NCBI GenBank assembly: GCA_000961655.1
Contig: LADR01000033.1
Coordinates: forward strand, 1-59,979
Direction: 5' to 3'
Length of the DNA stretch: 59,979 nucleotides
Source: Desulfatitalea sp. BRH_c12
GTDB lineage: Bacteria; Desulfobacterota; Desulfobacteria; Desulfobacterales; Desulfosarcinaceae
Shown: positions 35,153 to 44,626 of the stretch, one piece after another
How positions within the stretch are numbered: the stretch's first letter is position 1
Layout of the letters: each line of letters begins with the position of its first letter
Position numbers and translations under genes: made by a program
The notes under the pieces: generated by a model
Told to the model about the DNA's origin: nothing
What the model saw: the letters and a program-made list of their open reading frames with translations, nothing else
Databases searched by the model: none

Positions 35153-36319
35153 ATGACATCGAACAGTAAGGCTCGCGGAACACTGGGCGCCCAGTATTTT
35201 TTGTACTTCGGCGTAATGGGCATGCATCTGCCCTTTTTCAACCTGTATTGCTATGAAATCGGCTTTACCGGGTGGCAGATCGGGTCCTTGCAGGCCGCCC
35301 GTTCGATGGTCCTGATTTTTTTCTCGTTATTCTGGGGTCTGTTGGCCGACCATTATCACTCCCGGCGCCCGATCTACATTGTCTGCAATTTTTTCAGCGC
35401 CGCTGCGTGGGCCTTCTTCCTGTTCACCACCGATTTTGCCTGGATGATGCTCATCACGATTCTTTACGGCATCTTTTATGCCCCTTTGATCGCGTTTCTG
35501 GAAGCCTTTGCCATGGATGTCCTCGGCCGCGACAAAAAACGCTACGGCCGCATGCGTGCCTGGGGATCGGCGGCTTTTATCATCATCGTTTTGCTGCTGG
35601 GACGTGTCATCGATGCCTATGGGGTCAAGATCATCCTCAGCCTGATTCTGGCCCTTTCATGGCTGCAGGCCCTGGTGTCCCTCGGGTTTCCCCGGCCTGC
35701 GGCGCAACGCGACGTGGCCGCGCCCGGTCAGTGGCGCACCCTTTTCAGCCCCCGGGTCATCCTCTTTCTGGTATGCGCTTTTCTGATGCTTCTGAGCCAT
35801 GGCGCGTACTATACTTTTTTTTCGATCCACCTTTCCAATCTGGGTTACAGCAGTATGTTCATCGGCCTGAGCTGGGCGGTGGCCTCGTGCGCGGAGATTG
35901 TGGCCATGTTCTATTCGGAGAAGATCTTCAAACGGTTTCGCTATGAAAACGTGTTGATTTTCTCTTTTGCCGCGGCCGTGCTGCGCTGGGCCGTTCTGGG
36001 ATATGCCGAATCTGCCCCGGCCATACTGGCGCTGCAGGTGGTGCACGCATTTACCTACGGCACCTTTCACATGACCAGCATCCTCTACATCGATATGCTG
36101 GCGCCCGACGCAACCAAAACCCTGGGGCAGGCGGTCAACAATGCCGTCACCTATGGCCTCGGCCTGATGGCCGGCGCCTTTCTCAGTGGCGCATTGTATC
36201 AGCATCTCGGCGCGCCCGGCCTGTTTGCCGTCAGCGCCTGGATCGCCTTGGCGGGCGGGGTTATCTTCGCGGGTTATTTCCGGTCTCAAACGACCACCAA
36301 AAGTTTCCACACGGACTAG
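35153..36319 (+). CDS. MFS transporter, HcaT/LacY-like
   Basis: 388 aa with 12 membrane helices. The N-terminal QYFLYFGVMGMHLPFFNLYC and the loop LLADHYHSRRP (motif A position), followed by AFAMDVLGRDKKRYGRMRAWGS, are typical of the MFS_1_like group that includes 3-phenylpropionate and nucleoside/sugar symporters. It immediately precedes fructokinase, sucrose-phosphate synthase and sucrose phosphorylase genes (47 bp to the kinase), so a sugar or glycoside is a reasonable substrate. ATG 35153 lacks a clear ribosome site. A terminator-like hairpin is just upstream. Confidence 0.85.
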   Translation: MTSNSKARGTLGAQYFLYFGVMGMHLPFFNLYCYEIGFTGWQIGSLQAARSMVLIFFSLFWGLLADHYHSRRPIYIVCNFFSAAAWAFFLFTTDFAWMMLITILYGIFYAPLIAFLEAFAMDVLGRDKKRYGRMRAWGSAAFIIIVLLLGRVIDAYGVKIILSLILALSWLQALVSLGFPRPAAQRDVAAPGQWRTLFSPRVILFLVCAFLMLLSHGAYYTFFSIHLSNLGYSSMFIGLSWAVASCAEIVAMFYSEKIFKRFRYENVLIFSFAAAVLRWAVLGYAESAPAILALQVVHAFTYGTFHMTSILYIDMLAPDATKTLGQAVNNAVTYGLGLMAGAFLSGALYQHLGAPGLFAVSAWIALAGGVIFAGYFRSQTTTKSFHTD

Positions 36320-36366
36320 GTCATCCGGTTTTGCCGGATGTTCATGCTAAAGCAAGGAGGTAACGG

Positions 36367-37242
36367 ATGATCGTGGTCATCGGCGAAATTCTCTTTGACA
36401 TCATCGGGGATCGCAAGCGCATCGGTGGCGCGCCCTTCAACTTTGCATTTCATCTGCGCCAAATAGGGCATTCGGTTCGTTTGATCACGCGTGTCGGAGA
36501 CGATCCCAATGGCCGGGAAATTTTGGATATCCTGCGCGCGCATCATTTTGATGTGGACGATATCCAGATCGACAAAGCGCATCCTACCGGAGTGGTCAAC
36601 GTGGTGTTGGACCACCAGGGTGTGCCGCAGTTTGACATTTTGTCCGATGCTGCCTACGATCACCTCGACTTGACGTCGAAGCCGCACATCGAAGACCGCG
36701 CCCCGCAAATGGTTTATTTCGGGACGCTGGTGCAACGGACCGCGGCGGGTTTCGATCAGGTCCAACGCTTTCTGGCCCAGGCAGGACCAGCGGCGATATG
36801 CTTCTGTGATCTCAATCTGCGGCCACCTCATGTGCAGGATCACGTGGTCGCCGCGTCGCTGCGCCACGCCGATATCCTGAAGCTCAATACCGACGAACTG
36901 GCGTTCATCAAAGCCCAATGGGACGGGCCGGAGCCCATTGCGGAGCTGATGGCCTGGGTCATGCAGACATTTAAGGTCAACACCCTGGCGTTGACCCGCG
37001 GCGATCGTGGCAGTTGCGTGGTTCACGCCGGACAGGTGGTGGAGATTCCGTTGGCCGCCACCGAAGGCGTCGTGGATACGGTGGGTGCCGGCGATGCCTA
37101 TGCTGCCGTATTGGCAGCCGGGATGCTCAGGGGGCTGCCTCTGCAGCGCACGGTGGCCATGGCCGCTGCTTTCGCCGCACGGATCTGCACTATCCCGGGG
37201 GCGATACCAAGTGATCCCCATTTCTATGATGCATTACGCTAA
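36367..37242 (+). CDS. PfkB-family carbohydrate kinase (fructokinase-like)
   Basis: 291 aa ribokinase-fold enzyme. The N-terminal VIGEILFDII, the GGAPFNFAFHL sugar-binding strand, LITRVGDDPNGREIL and the C-terminal DTVGAGDAYAAVLAAGML (anion hole and catalytic Asp) are all present. GGAPFN is the fructokinase version of the motif. It should phosphorylate fructose released by the sucrose phosphorylase encoded 2.4 kb downstream, giving fructose 6-phosphate for sucrose-phosphate synthase. ATG 36367 follows GCAAGGAGG. It lies 15 bp before the synthase gene. Confidence 0.9.
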   Translation: MIVVIGEILFDIIGDRKRIGGAPFNFAFHLRQIGHSVRLITRVGDDPNGREILDILRAHHFDVDDIQIDKAHPTGVVNVVLDHQGVPQFDILSDAAYDHLDLTSKPHIEDRAPQMVYFGTLVQRTAAGFDQVQRFLAQAGPAAICFCDLNLRPPHVQDHVVAASLRHADILKLNTDELAFIKAQWDGPEPIAELMAWVMQTFKVNTLALTRGDRGSCVVHAGQVVEIPLAATEGVVDTVGAGDAYAAVLAAGMLRGLPLQRTVAMAAAFAARICTIPGAIPSDPHFYDALR

Positions 37243-37257
37243 AGCGAAGGGTGCGGC

Positions 37258-39444
37258 ATGTCGAAAAATCCGTTATACATCCAGCTGTACAGTCTGCATG
37301 GATTGATCAGAGGTAAAAATATCGAACTGGGGCGTGACGCCGACACCGGCGGACAAATCAATTATGTTCTTGAACTTGCCCGCAACCTGTGCGACCGGCC
37401 GGAGGTCGGGCGTGTGGATCTGTTCACGCGGCTGATCACGGATAAAAGCGTATCTTCAGACTATGCAGAGCCCATTGAAATTCTCAACGAAAAGTGCCGG
37501 ATTATAAGGATCCAATGCGGCGGCCGCCGGTATTTTCGCAAGGAGTTGCTTTGGCCCCACCTGGATGAATATATCGATAAAACCATCCGCTTCATCAAAC
37601 GTGAGCAACAGATCCCCGATATCGTGCATGGTCACTATCCGGATGCCGGCTACGTCGCTTTGCAGCTATCGAGCATTTTCGGCATTCCGTTCGTGTACAC
37701 GGGACACTCTCTGGGCCGCTCCAAAAAAGCCAGCATGATCGAACAGGGGATGCGTCCGGCGGAAATGAACAGGGTCTACAAAATCGATCACCGCATCAAC
37801 ATGGAAGAAAAAATCCTGGCCGGCGCAGACCTGGTGGTCGCGTCCACCCGTCATGAAGTGGACACGCAATATGGCTTGTACCAGAATAAGGATGTGCCGG
37901 AGTACCGGGTGATTCCACCGGGTATCGATGTGGACAAGTTCTACCCGTTTTATCATGATCTGCCGGAAGAGAACGCGGATTCGGAGAATATTCGCTTTGC
38001 GCAGGCCTCGATCGTCAAGGAGCTCGAGCGGTTTTTCATGCAGCCGGAGAAACCCCTGATCCTGGCCCTGTGCCGGGCCGACAAACGCAAGAATATTTCC
38101 GGACTGGTGCGGGCCTATGGCGAGGATCTCGATTTGCAGGCGATGGCCAATCTGGCTGTGTTTGCCGGCTTGCGCAAAGATATCGATGCCATGGAGGATA
38201 ATGAGCGCGACGTGCTCACGGAGATGCTGCTCTTGCTCGACAAATACGATTTGTACGGCAAGATGGCCATCCCCAAAAAGCACGATTTTGAATACGAAGT
38301 ACCTGCCTTGTACCGTGTGGCCGCGCAAAAGCATGGCGTTTTCGTCAACCCGGCCCTGACCGAGCCTTTTGGATTGACATTGCTGGAGGCGTCGGCCACC
38401 GGCTTGCCCATTGTGGCTACCAACGATGGCGGTCCGAACGACATCGTGCACAATTGCCAAAACGGTCTGCTGGTCGATCCCACAGACCCCAAAGTCATTT
38501 CCGCCGCCTTGCGCAAGATCATCACCCAGAACGAGCAGTGGGAGCAGTACTCCAGAAACGGCATTCTCAATGTGCGCAAGCACTACACGTGGCAGAGCCA
38601 TGCCGGCATCTATGCCGAAGTCATCACCGAATTGACCACTTCGGCGCGCCGGCTGCAACCGGATGCCGTCCGACCGGCGGACAGGATCGGACGGCGCCTG
38701 CTGGGGCTCAAAAATTTTGTGGTGACCGATATCGACAACACCTTGATCGGCGATGACAATAGTCAGTTGGAAGCGTTGTTGGCCTTGCTGGCCCAACATC
38801 GCGGGCAGGTGGGCTTCGGTATTGCCACCGGCCGTCATTTCGATTCGGCCGTGAAAATTTTGAAAAAGCATAAAGTGCCCACCCCGGATGTCATGATCTG
38901 TTCGGTCGGCAGTGAAATTTACTACGGCAGTCATGGTCGCTACGGGCAGGAATGGGCCACGCACATCAGTCATCGCTGGGACCGTGAAAAGATCGTCGAT
39001 ATTCTCAAAGGGCTCGACTTCTTAACCTACCAGGAGCCCGAGGCCCAGCGCGCCTTCAAGGTCAGCTACTACATGGCGCCGGGCAAAGACCGTTTGCCCA
39101 AAATCCATGATCTGCTGCTGCGCCATAAGTGCCGTTACAACCTGATTTATTCCCATGAAGAATTTCTGGATATTCTGCCGTATCGGGCTTCCAAAGGCAA
39201 AGCGATCCGCTACCTGAGCTATCAGTGGGAAATAGCCCTGAAAAATTTCGTGGTGTGCGGCGACTCGGGTAACGACGAGGAAATGTTGCGCGGCGAGCCG
39301 CTGGCGGTGGTTGTCGGCAATTACAGTCCGGAATTGGCGCATCTTAAGGGCAATCGCCATGTGTACTTCGCGCAAGCGCCCTGCGCAGGCGGCATCATCG
39401 AAGGCCTCGACCATTATGAATTCTTTTCGCGCAGGCCCGGTTGA
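37258..39444 (+). CDS. Sucrose-phosphate synthase with C-terminal sucrose-phosphatase domain
   Basis: 728 aa. The GT4 glycosyltransferase part (residues 1-475) has RDADTGGQINYVLELAR, the HGHYPDAGYVA block, YTGHSLGRSKK, VIPPGIDVDKFYP, LCRADKRKNI and FVNPALTEPFGLTLLEASA with EX7E acid/nucleotide residues. A HAD domain follows: VVTDIDNTLIG (nucleophile Asp491), ATGRHF, GSEIYYG, RASKGKAIRYL and GDSGNDEEML. The synthase joins UDP- or ADP-glucose and fructose 6-phosphate; the HAD domain, with all catalytic residues visible, should release sucrose. Sucrose is likely an osmolyte or carbon store. ATG 37258 follows AAGGGTGC. Operon with the fructokinase gene. Confidence 0.92.
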   Translation: MSKNPLYIQLYSLHGLIRGKNIELGRDADTGGQINYVLELARNLCDRPEVGRVDLFTRLITDKSVSSDYAEPIEILNEKCRIIRIQCGGRRYFRKELLWPHLDEYIDKTIRFIKREQQIPDIVHGHYPDAGYVALQLSSIFGIPFVYTGHSLGRSKKASMIEQGMRPAEMNRVYKIDHRINMEEKILAGADLVVASTRHEVDTQYGLYQNKDVPEYRVIPPGIDVDKFYPFYHDLPEENADSENIRFAQASIVKELERFFMQPEKPLILALCRADKRKNISGLVRAYGEDLDLQAMANLAVFAGLRKDIDAMEDNERDVLTEMLLLLDKYDLYGKMAIPKKHDFEYEVPALYRVAAQKHGVFVNPALTEPFGLTLLEASATGLPIVATNDGGPNDIVHNCQNGLLVDPTDPKVISAALRKIITQNEQWEQYSRNGILNVRKHYTWQSHAGIYAEVITELTTSARRLQPDAVRPADRIGRRLLGLKNFVVTDIDNTLIGDDNSQLEALLALLAQHRGQVGFGIATGRHFDSAVKILKKHKVPTPDVMICSVGSEIYYGSHGRYGQEWATHISHRWDREKIVDILKGLDFLTYQEPEAQRAFKVSYYMAPGKDRLPKIHDLLLRHKCRYNLIYSHEEFLDILPYRASKGKAIRYLSYQWEIALKNFVVCGDSGNDEEMLRGEPLAVVVGNYSPELAHLKGNRHVYFAQAPCAGGIIEGLDHYEFFSRRPG

Positions 39445-39617
39445 CGCGAAAAAACACGCCCGGCACAGAAGCGATTAAGGGTTTGGAACACGACGAGACG
39501 TTCCATCCTCCGTTATGATAGTGCGTGCGCCAGCGTGGGGAACACAAGGCCCGCTCATACCGGGGAAGCAGTTCCATACTACATTACCATTTATGCTCAG
39601 CAAGAAAGCGATAGACC

Positions 39618-41066
39618 ATGCACTTACAAAACAAAGTCCAATTGATTACCTACCCGGACAGTCTCGGGGTTAACCTGGTGGAGCTGCACTATGTGCTGCG
39701 ACGCTACTTCAGCCGTGCTTTGGGCGGCGTTCACCTGTTGCCGTTTTATCCATCGTCGGCCGATCGTGGTTTTTCGCCGCTGACCTACGATCAGGTGGAT
39801 CCCGCCTTCGGGACTTGGGACGATGTCGACATGCTCGGACGCGATTTCGATCTGATCATCGATTTCATGGTCAACCACATTTCCCGGCAGTCGGTGTTTT
39901 TTCAGGACTATATCGAAAAAGGAGCGGCCTCCGAGTATGCGGATATGTTCCTGTCTTTCAACAAGCTGAGCCCTGACGGCGAGCTCAGCGAAGAGGAACT
40001 GAGCAAGGTGTACACGCGCAAGCCCCGCCCGCCCTACACGGTGATTCAGCGGGCAGACGGTTCCAAGGAAAAGCTCTGGTGCACCTTCGAATATGAGCAG
40101 ATCGATCTGGATCTCAATTCTCCCAAAACCCGTCAGGTCATGCGTAATTTTCTGATCCGTCTGGCCAGGGGCCCGGTCAAGATGATTCGCATGGACGCGT
40201 TTGCTTACACGACCGTTCAGTTGGGCACCAACTGCTTTTTTCTCGAACCGCAGGTGTGGGAGATTTTGAAGTGGCTCAATGCGTATGTGTCGCCTTTCGA
40301 GGCTGAAATGCTGCTCGAAGTACACGAGCATTACAGCTACCACCTGAAAATTGCGGAACACGGCTATTGGACTTATGATTTCGCCTTGCCCATGTTGATG
40401 CTGCATGCTTTATACTATCATACCAGCGCTCGGCTGCGCGAGTGGTTAAAGATATGTCCGCGCAAACAAATCACCACGTTGGATACCCACGATGGCATCG
40501 GGGTGGTGGATGTGGCCGACCTGCTGTCGCCCGAAGAAATCGAGCGCACGCTCAACAGCCTGGACGAAAAGGGCGCCAGTACCCGCAAAATATTCTCAGG
40601 ACCTGAATATCAGAATCTGGATATCTATCAGGTCAACTGCACCTATTATTCGGCCCTTGAGGGCAATGATGATTCCTACATGGCCGCGCGCACGATTCAA
40701 TTCTTCGCGCCGGGCATTCCCCAAGTCTATTATGTGGGGCTGCTTGCCGGCGAGAATGACTTTGAGCTGGTCGAGCGCACCAAAAACGGCCGCGATATCA
40801 ACCGCCATAATTTTACTTTGGAAGAGATTGACCAGCATATCCAAAAGCCGGTGGTCCAACGCCTCTTGGACCTGATGACGTTCCGATCGAACTACCCTGC
40901 CTTCGATGGTGACTTCCTCATTGAAGAGACCCCGGACGACCGGATCAGGCTGACCTGGTCCAAAGCGCCTTTTTTCGCCACCGCGGATGTGCAACTGAAA
41001 AACTATGCCAGTCAGATCACCTATTATGATGTGCAGAGCCAAAGCGTTCACACTTACGTCGTGTGA
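39618..41066 (+). CDS. Sucrose phosphorylase (GH13 subfamily 18)
   Basis: 482 aa, close to the 480-490 aa usual for the family. It starts QLITYPDSLGVNLVELHYVLR, the sucrose phosphorylase opening. Catalytic residues are Asp193 in IRMDAFAY (nucleophile), Glu234 in MLLEVHEHY (acid/base) and Asp292 in LDTHDGIG. It converts sucrose plus phosphate to glucose 1-phosphate and fructose; a sucrose 6-phosphate or glucosylglycerol(ate) phosphorylase is the alternative in GH13_18. With the synthase and fructokinase upstream it closes a sucrose synthesis and recovery cycle. The gene ends by overlapping the histidine kinase gene on the other strand by 13 bp. Confidence 0.88.
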   Translation: MHLQNKVQLITYPDSLGVNLVELHYVLRRYFSRALGGVHLLPFYPSSADRGFSPLTYDQVDPAFGTWDDVDMLGRDFDLIIDFMVNHISRQSVFFQDYIEKGAASEYADMFLSFNKLSPDGELSEEELSKVYTRKPRPPYTVIQRADGSKEKLWCTFEYEQIDLDLNSPKTRQVMRNFLIRLARGPVKMIRMDAFAYTTVQLGTNCFFLEPQVWEILKWLNAYVSPFEAEMLLEVHEHYSYHLKIAEHGYWTYDFALPMLMLHALYYHTSARLREWLKICPRKQITTLDTHDGIGVVDVADLLSPEEIERTLNSLDEKGASTRKIFSGPEYQNLDIYQVNCTYYSALEGNDDSYMAARTIQFFAPGIPQVYYVGLLAGENDFELVERTKNGRDINRHNFTLEEIDQHIQKPVVQRLLDLMTFRSNYPAFDGDFLIEETPDDRIRLTWSKAPFFATADVQLKNYASQITYYDVQSQSVHTYVV

Positions 41067-42445
41067 GTATTGCCTCCATCGGATAGTAAGGCGTGCGGAG
41101 AGGGAAACCCGTTCTGGTCTTTAAACTGGAGTCTGAACGAGGTGCCTTGCGTGCTGCGGTCGATGTCAATTTGTCCACCCAATTGTTGAACCGCCAGGCC
41201 GCTGACCAGTTTGAGGCCCAAGGTGCTGGCATGATGCAGATCGACATCGTCCGGCAATCCGACGCCATTATCCTGGACCACCACGACGTAGCGGTCGCGT
41301 TCGCAGGGAAAGGCTTCGATTCGAATGTGACCCGAAAGGCCTCGAAAGGCATGTTTCAAAGAGTTCGAAATCAGCTCGTTCAGAATCAGCCCGCAGGGGA
41401 TCGCCTGGTCCATGCTGAGATGGCAGCCGTCGGCCTTAATGCTGATCTGAACACCGGGGGCATTGTATATCCGTAGCAGGCTGTCGGCCAGCCGCTTAAA
41501 GTAGTCACTCAGCCGGACTTCGGCTATTGAGTTTGATTCGTACAGGATGTTGTGAATCAGGGCCATCGCGTTGACTCGGCTGCTGGCTTCCTTGAAACAC
41601 AAAGTGAGTTTGACATCCTTAAGTTGCGATGCCTGCAGGTGCATCAGGCTGATAATCACCTGCATGTTGTTTTTCACCCGGTGGTGGATTTCCTGAAGCA
41701 GCATGGTTTTTTCCTGGAGCGCTTTTTCGATTCGCGCTTCACTGGTCTGAAGGGCCGCTTCGGTCTTCTTGCGCTCGTTGATCTCCTCTTTATACTGCGC
41801 ATTGAGCCTTTGCAGTTCCGCCGTGCGGTGGGCGAGCTGATCGGAAAAGGTCTCCTTCAGCGTGACCAGTTCTCGGGTGCCTTCGTTGATGTGTTTGGCC
41901 GTGGCAAAGGTCAGGAGGGCAAACAACACCGTCATGAAAGCCATGGCCAGGTGCACCGTGTCACCGATCAGCATGAAGCGGATGGCAACCGGCAGCAAAG
42001 CGGGAATGCTGAAAGCCAGAAAGGCAGCCATGATGGCGGAGAATACCCCCACTGCGCCGGCCACCATGCCGGCGATCGAAAAAGCGATGAATGCCTGATG
42101 CGCGGTCGAATCGAGGGGAAATAGGAAAATCGCGCTGGCGCCCCATAAAAAGCCCGAGAACCCCAGCCCAATGACCAACCATCGCTCCCAACGATCGATA
42201 TTGCGGGTTGGATCGGCGGTCTGCTGAAATCTTTTAATGAAAATATAGCGTAAGGCCGTGGTCACCAACGTGAGTGCCAGCCATGTCGCCAGGGCATTGT
42301 GTGCAGTGCGGCCCCATAAAACAAAAGTGAGAATCACTGCATTGATCATCGTCCCGATGACCGCAATGCTGGCTCTGCCGAATACCTGTGAAACAATTTC
42401 AAGGCGAATGCGGTGTTGTGTTTGAGCGTTACGACATTCATCCAT
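41054..42445 (-). CDS. Membrane sensor histidine kinase, HisKA_2 type
   Basis: 463 aa. Four to six membrane segments cover residues 20-180 (IAVIGTMINAVILTFVLWG; WLVIGLGFSGFLWGASAIF; MAFMTVLFALLTFA). A coiled coil (LAHRTAELQRLNAQYKEEIN) follows, then the H-box LQEIHHRVKNNMQVIISLMHL (phospho-His near residue 252) of the HisKA_2/HWE-like kinases, N-box ILNELISNSLKHAF and G-box VQDNGVGLPDD. ATG 42445 follows AGGAAAGC. There is no extracytoplasmic domain, so it may sense membrane state. No response regulator is nearby. The stop is buried 13 bp inside the convergent phosphorylase gene. Confidence 0.9.
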   Translation of the reverse strand: MDECRNAQTQHRIRLEIVSQVFGRASIAVIGTMINAVILTFVLWGRTAHNALATWLALTLVTTALRYIFIKRFQQTADPTRNIDRWERWLVIGLGFSGFLWGASAIFLFPLDSTAHQAFIAFSIAGMVAGAVGVFSAIMAAFLAFSIPALLPVAIRFMLIGDTVHLAMAFMTVLFALLTFATAKHINEGTRELVTLKETFSDQLAHRTAELQRLNAQYKEEINERKKTEAALQTSEARIEKALQEKTMLLQEIHHRVKNNMQVIISLMHLQASQLKDVKLTLCFKEASSRVNAMALIHNILYESNSIAEVRLSDYFKRLADSLLRIYNAPGVQISIKADGCHLSMDQAIPCGLILNELISNSLKHAFRGLSGHIRIEAFPCERDRYVVVVQDNGVGLPDDVDLHHASTLGLKLVSGLAVQQLGGQIDIDRSTQGTSFRLQFKDQNGFPSPHALLSDGGNTHTT

Positions 42446-42825
42446 GCTTTCCTGCCTTGTCGCGCGATTTCCCTGTTTCTCGTGAATACGATTTCCGATG
42501 CATCCGGTCAGCTGTCCGGGTCATCATTGGCAAGAGGCGGAAGCCGTGTTGCCAGGGTTCACGACAGGTGCGCGCGCGGAGCTGAACGTTTCACATTAAA
42601 CGTCAACTTTCGGGTTCCAAACGCCCGGATCACCTCACTACGTGCCAATCCCGAAGTTGAGTTAGTTATTAATAGTGCGCATGTTATAGTATGTAGACAA
42701 GTTGTACACCCGCTACCGGCGGCCGGAAGAGTATCCGGACTTGCGGTTTTTGCCGGCGTCAAAAATTCACCGTCGTGAGGCCTTACGGCCACGCGTGCTT
42801 CGTAGAAGCCAGCGATTTGACGCCC
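42446..42825. other. Intergenic region with a repeat core
   Basis: Bases 42621-42657 (CGCCCGGATCACCTCACTAC, then GTGCCAATCCCGAA) are an inverted copy of the core shared with 1464-1507 and with the MITE-like elements at 34.5 and 47.6 kb; the terminal repeats are not recognisable here, so it appears as a fragment. No further gene or RNA is evident. Confidence 0.55.
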
Positions 42826-43545
42826 TTACGCATTGGGTTTCGGGAACAGGCAGTGGCGCAGCCAGCCGAAGAAGGTGTTGCCTTTGAGCACGGCTTGTTC
42901 CCAGCGGATGAACTCGCGGGCCAGGCGGGCAGGGTCGGCATACCAGTGCGCGCGGGTGGTGAAGGTTTCATTGGGATCGAGGTGTTTAACGACGCGGGCC
43001 GGGTTGCCCACGGCGACGCAGTTGGCCGGGATCGGCGCGACCACGATGGCGCCGGCACCGATAATGCTGTTTTCGCCGATCGTCACGCCTTTGCAGACAA
43101 TGGCGCTGTCACCGACCCACACGTTCTTGCATAACCGAACCGGCTCGGCGCGTCCCATCGATACGCGGTCGTAGATGCCGTGCCAGTCGCTGTCGGTAAT
43201 GTAGACCCCATTGGCCAGCATGCAGTTGTCTTCGATGACGATCTCTTCGGCGGCACTGATGCGCACGCCGGGGCACACCAGGGTGTAATCGCCGATCCGG
43301 ATACGGCCCCTGTCCGGCGTTTCCGGCCACACGGACAATCGTATTTTCTTATCGGCTGTGGCGATAAACGTGGTGTATTGCCCGATGTCGATGGGGCCTC
43401 CGAACAACTGGACGTGCCAGGGGCCCAGGAACAGAAAGCCCTTACCCAGGGAATGGAGTTGCGGCGCCAGAAAATGGCGGGTGTAGAATCTCTGGAATTT
43501 GAACCAGCCTCTTTTGATGGCATAGGGGCGATGATCTTTGCGCAC
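42826..43545 (-). CDS. Left-handed beta-helix acyltransferase (hexapeptide repeat)
   Basis: 239 aa. Repeated hexapeptide-like units, IRIGDYTLVCPGVRI, IVIEDNCMLANGVYITDSDWH, VRLCKNVWVGDSAIVCKGVTIG and NSIIGAGAIVVAPIPANCVAVG, form a left-handed beta helix. The ITDSDWHG turn carries the catalytic-type His of O-acetyltransferases (as in maltose or galactoside acetyltransferases, where the motif is DxxH). It should transfer an acyl group from CoA to a hydroxyl on a sugar or lipid. GTG 43545 is used, with GGGA upstream, three bases after the stop of the previous gene. Likely a two-gene operon with the alpha/alpha barrel protein. Confidence 0.82.
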   Translation of the reverse strand: MRKDHRPYAIKRGWFKFQRFYTRHFLAPQLHSLGKGFLFLGPWHVQLFGGPIDIGQYTTFIATADKKIRLSVWPETPDRGRIRIGDYTLVCPGVRISAAEEIVIEDNCMLANGVYITDSDWHGIYDRVSMGRAEPVRLCKNVWVGDSAIVCKGVTIGENSIIGAGAIVVAPIPANCVAVGNPARVVKHLDPNETFTTRAHWYADPARLAREFIRWEQAVLKGNTFFGWLRHCLFPKPNA

Positions 43546-43548
43546 AGG

Positions 43549-44589
43549 CTATATTCCCAAACGTTGCCAGTAATCGTGGCGGAATAGTTGGCTGGCCGGC
43601 GAAAGGGTGAAAAGCGCATCAGCGGCCATGAGAACGGCGGCATTGGTCCAGGTTATTTTTTCTTCGGGCCATACCACCATGTCGGGAAAAGTAAAACCGC
43701 ACCAGTAAGTGTTGTCCTCGAAGGTGCGGTCGCAAATCCAACGGAAAAGAATGTTGGCTTTCTGATCGTTGCCCGAGGCCGACAGGGCCAGAATCAGTTC
43801 GCAGGATTCGGCGATGGTGACCCAGGGATTGTCGGAGACGCAACGCACACCCATATCCTGCACGACGAACTTTTTCCAGTAATGGTCCAGGCGCTGTTGG
43901 GCGCGGGGTCCGGTGAGAACGCCGCACAGGATCGGATAAAACCAGTCCATGGAAAAACGCGCCTTGGTGGTGTTGAAGCGGTGCGGTTTGTTGATGAGGC
44001 ATGCGCTCAGCAGCGTCAGGGCCCGGCGCCACCTGGCGCACTCCTGGTCCAGCAGGCGGCTCATGGCCAGCGCGCATTTCAGGCTGAAGCAGATCGAACT
44101 GCACCCGGTGATCAAGGCCATGCGGTCGATCCGGCCTTGCGGGCTCACGGCCCAGAAAATTTCGCCGGAAACGTTTTGATGGCGGATGACGAATTCGATG
44201 GCGCGCGACACCACGGGCCACATGCGTTTCACAAAATCGAGATCGCTGGTGCACAGATAATAATGATAGATCCCAGCGGCGATATACGCCGCATGGTTTG
44301 TTTCGCGCGTGCGGTCGGTGGGCCTGCCGTTGGTGTAGGCCGCGTACCAGCTGCCGTCGGCAAGCTGCTCATTCTGCAGCCACTCATAGGCGCGGCGCGC
44401 TTCGGTGTAGGCCCCGCCGGTGGCCAGCCCGATCGCCGACTCCACATGATCCCAAGGGTCGGTCTTGTGCCCCGGCCACCACGGAATAGCCCCATCCGCT
44501 TGTTGTGCGGAGATGATCAGGTTCAGAGGAGCTCGAACATCGATGGCCACGTCTGGCTGTTCAAAGACCGGTTGGAATCGAGGTGTCAC
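43549..44589 (-). CDS. Alpha/alpha-barrel prenyltransferase-like or glycoside-hydrolase-like protein
   Basis: About 346 aa. Repeated helical pairs with aromatic, Trp-rich turns (DGAIPWWPGHKTDPWDHVES; DGSWYAAYTNGRP; RFSMDWFYPILCGVL; CVSDNPWVTIAESCELILAL) indicate an (alpha/alpha)6 toroid, as in the prenyltransferase/squalene-oxidase-repeat and GH15-like families. Glu and Asp residues in DPWDHVESA and WVTIAESCEL would sit in the central cavity. No signal peptide. The start is GTG 44589 with AAGGAG ten bases upstream; an upstream TTG at 44634 is the alternative. Its partner is the acyltransferase gene three bases downstream, which suggests glycan or polyol modification. Substrate unknown. Confidence 0.7.
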   Translation of the reverse strand: MTPRFQPVFEQPDVAIDVRAPLNLIISAQQADGAIPWWPGHKTDPWDHVESAIGLATGGAYTEARRAYEWLQNEQLADGSWYAAYTNGRPTDRTRETNHAAYIAAGIYHYYLCTSDLDFVKRMWPVVSRAIEFVIRHQNVSGEIFWAVSPQGRIDRMALITGCSSICFSLKCALAMSRLLDQECARWRRALTLLSACLINKPHRFNTTKARFSMDWFYPILCGVLTGPRAQQRLDHYWKKFVVQDMGVRCVSDNPWVTIAESCELILALSASGNDQKANILFRWICDRTFEDNTYWCGFTFPDMVVWPEEKITWTNAAVLMAADALFTLSPASQLFRHDYWQRLGI

Positions 44590-44626
44590 GGCACGCAGGC
44601 TCCTTGCAAGATGTAAGTGGCGGTGA

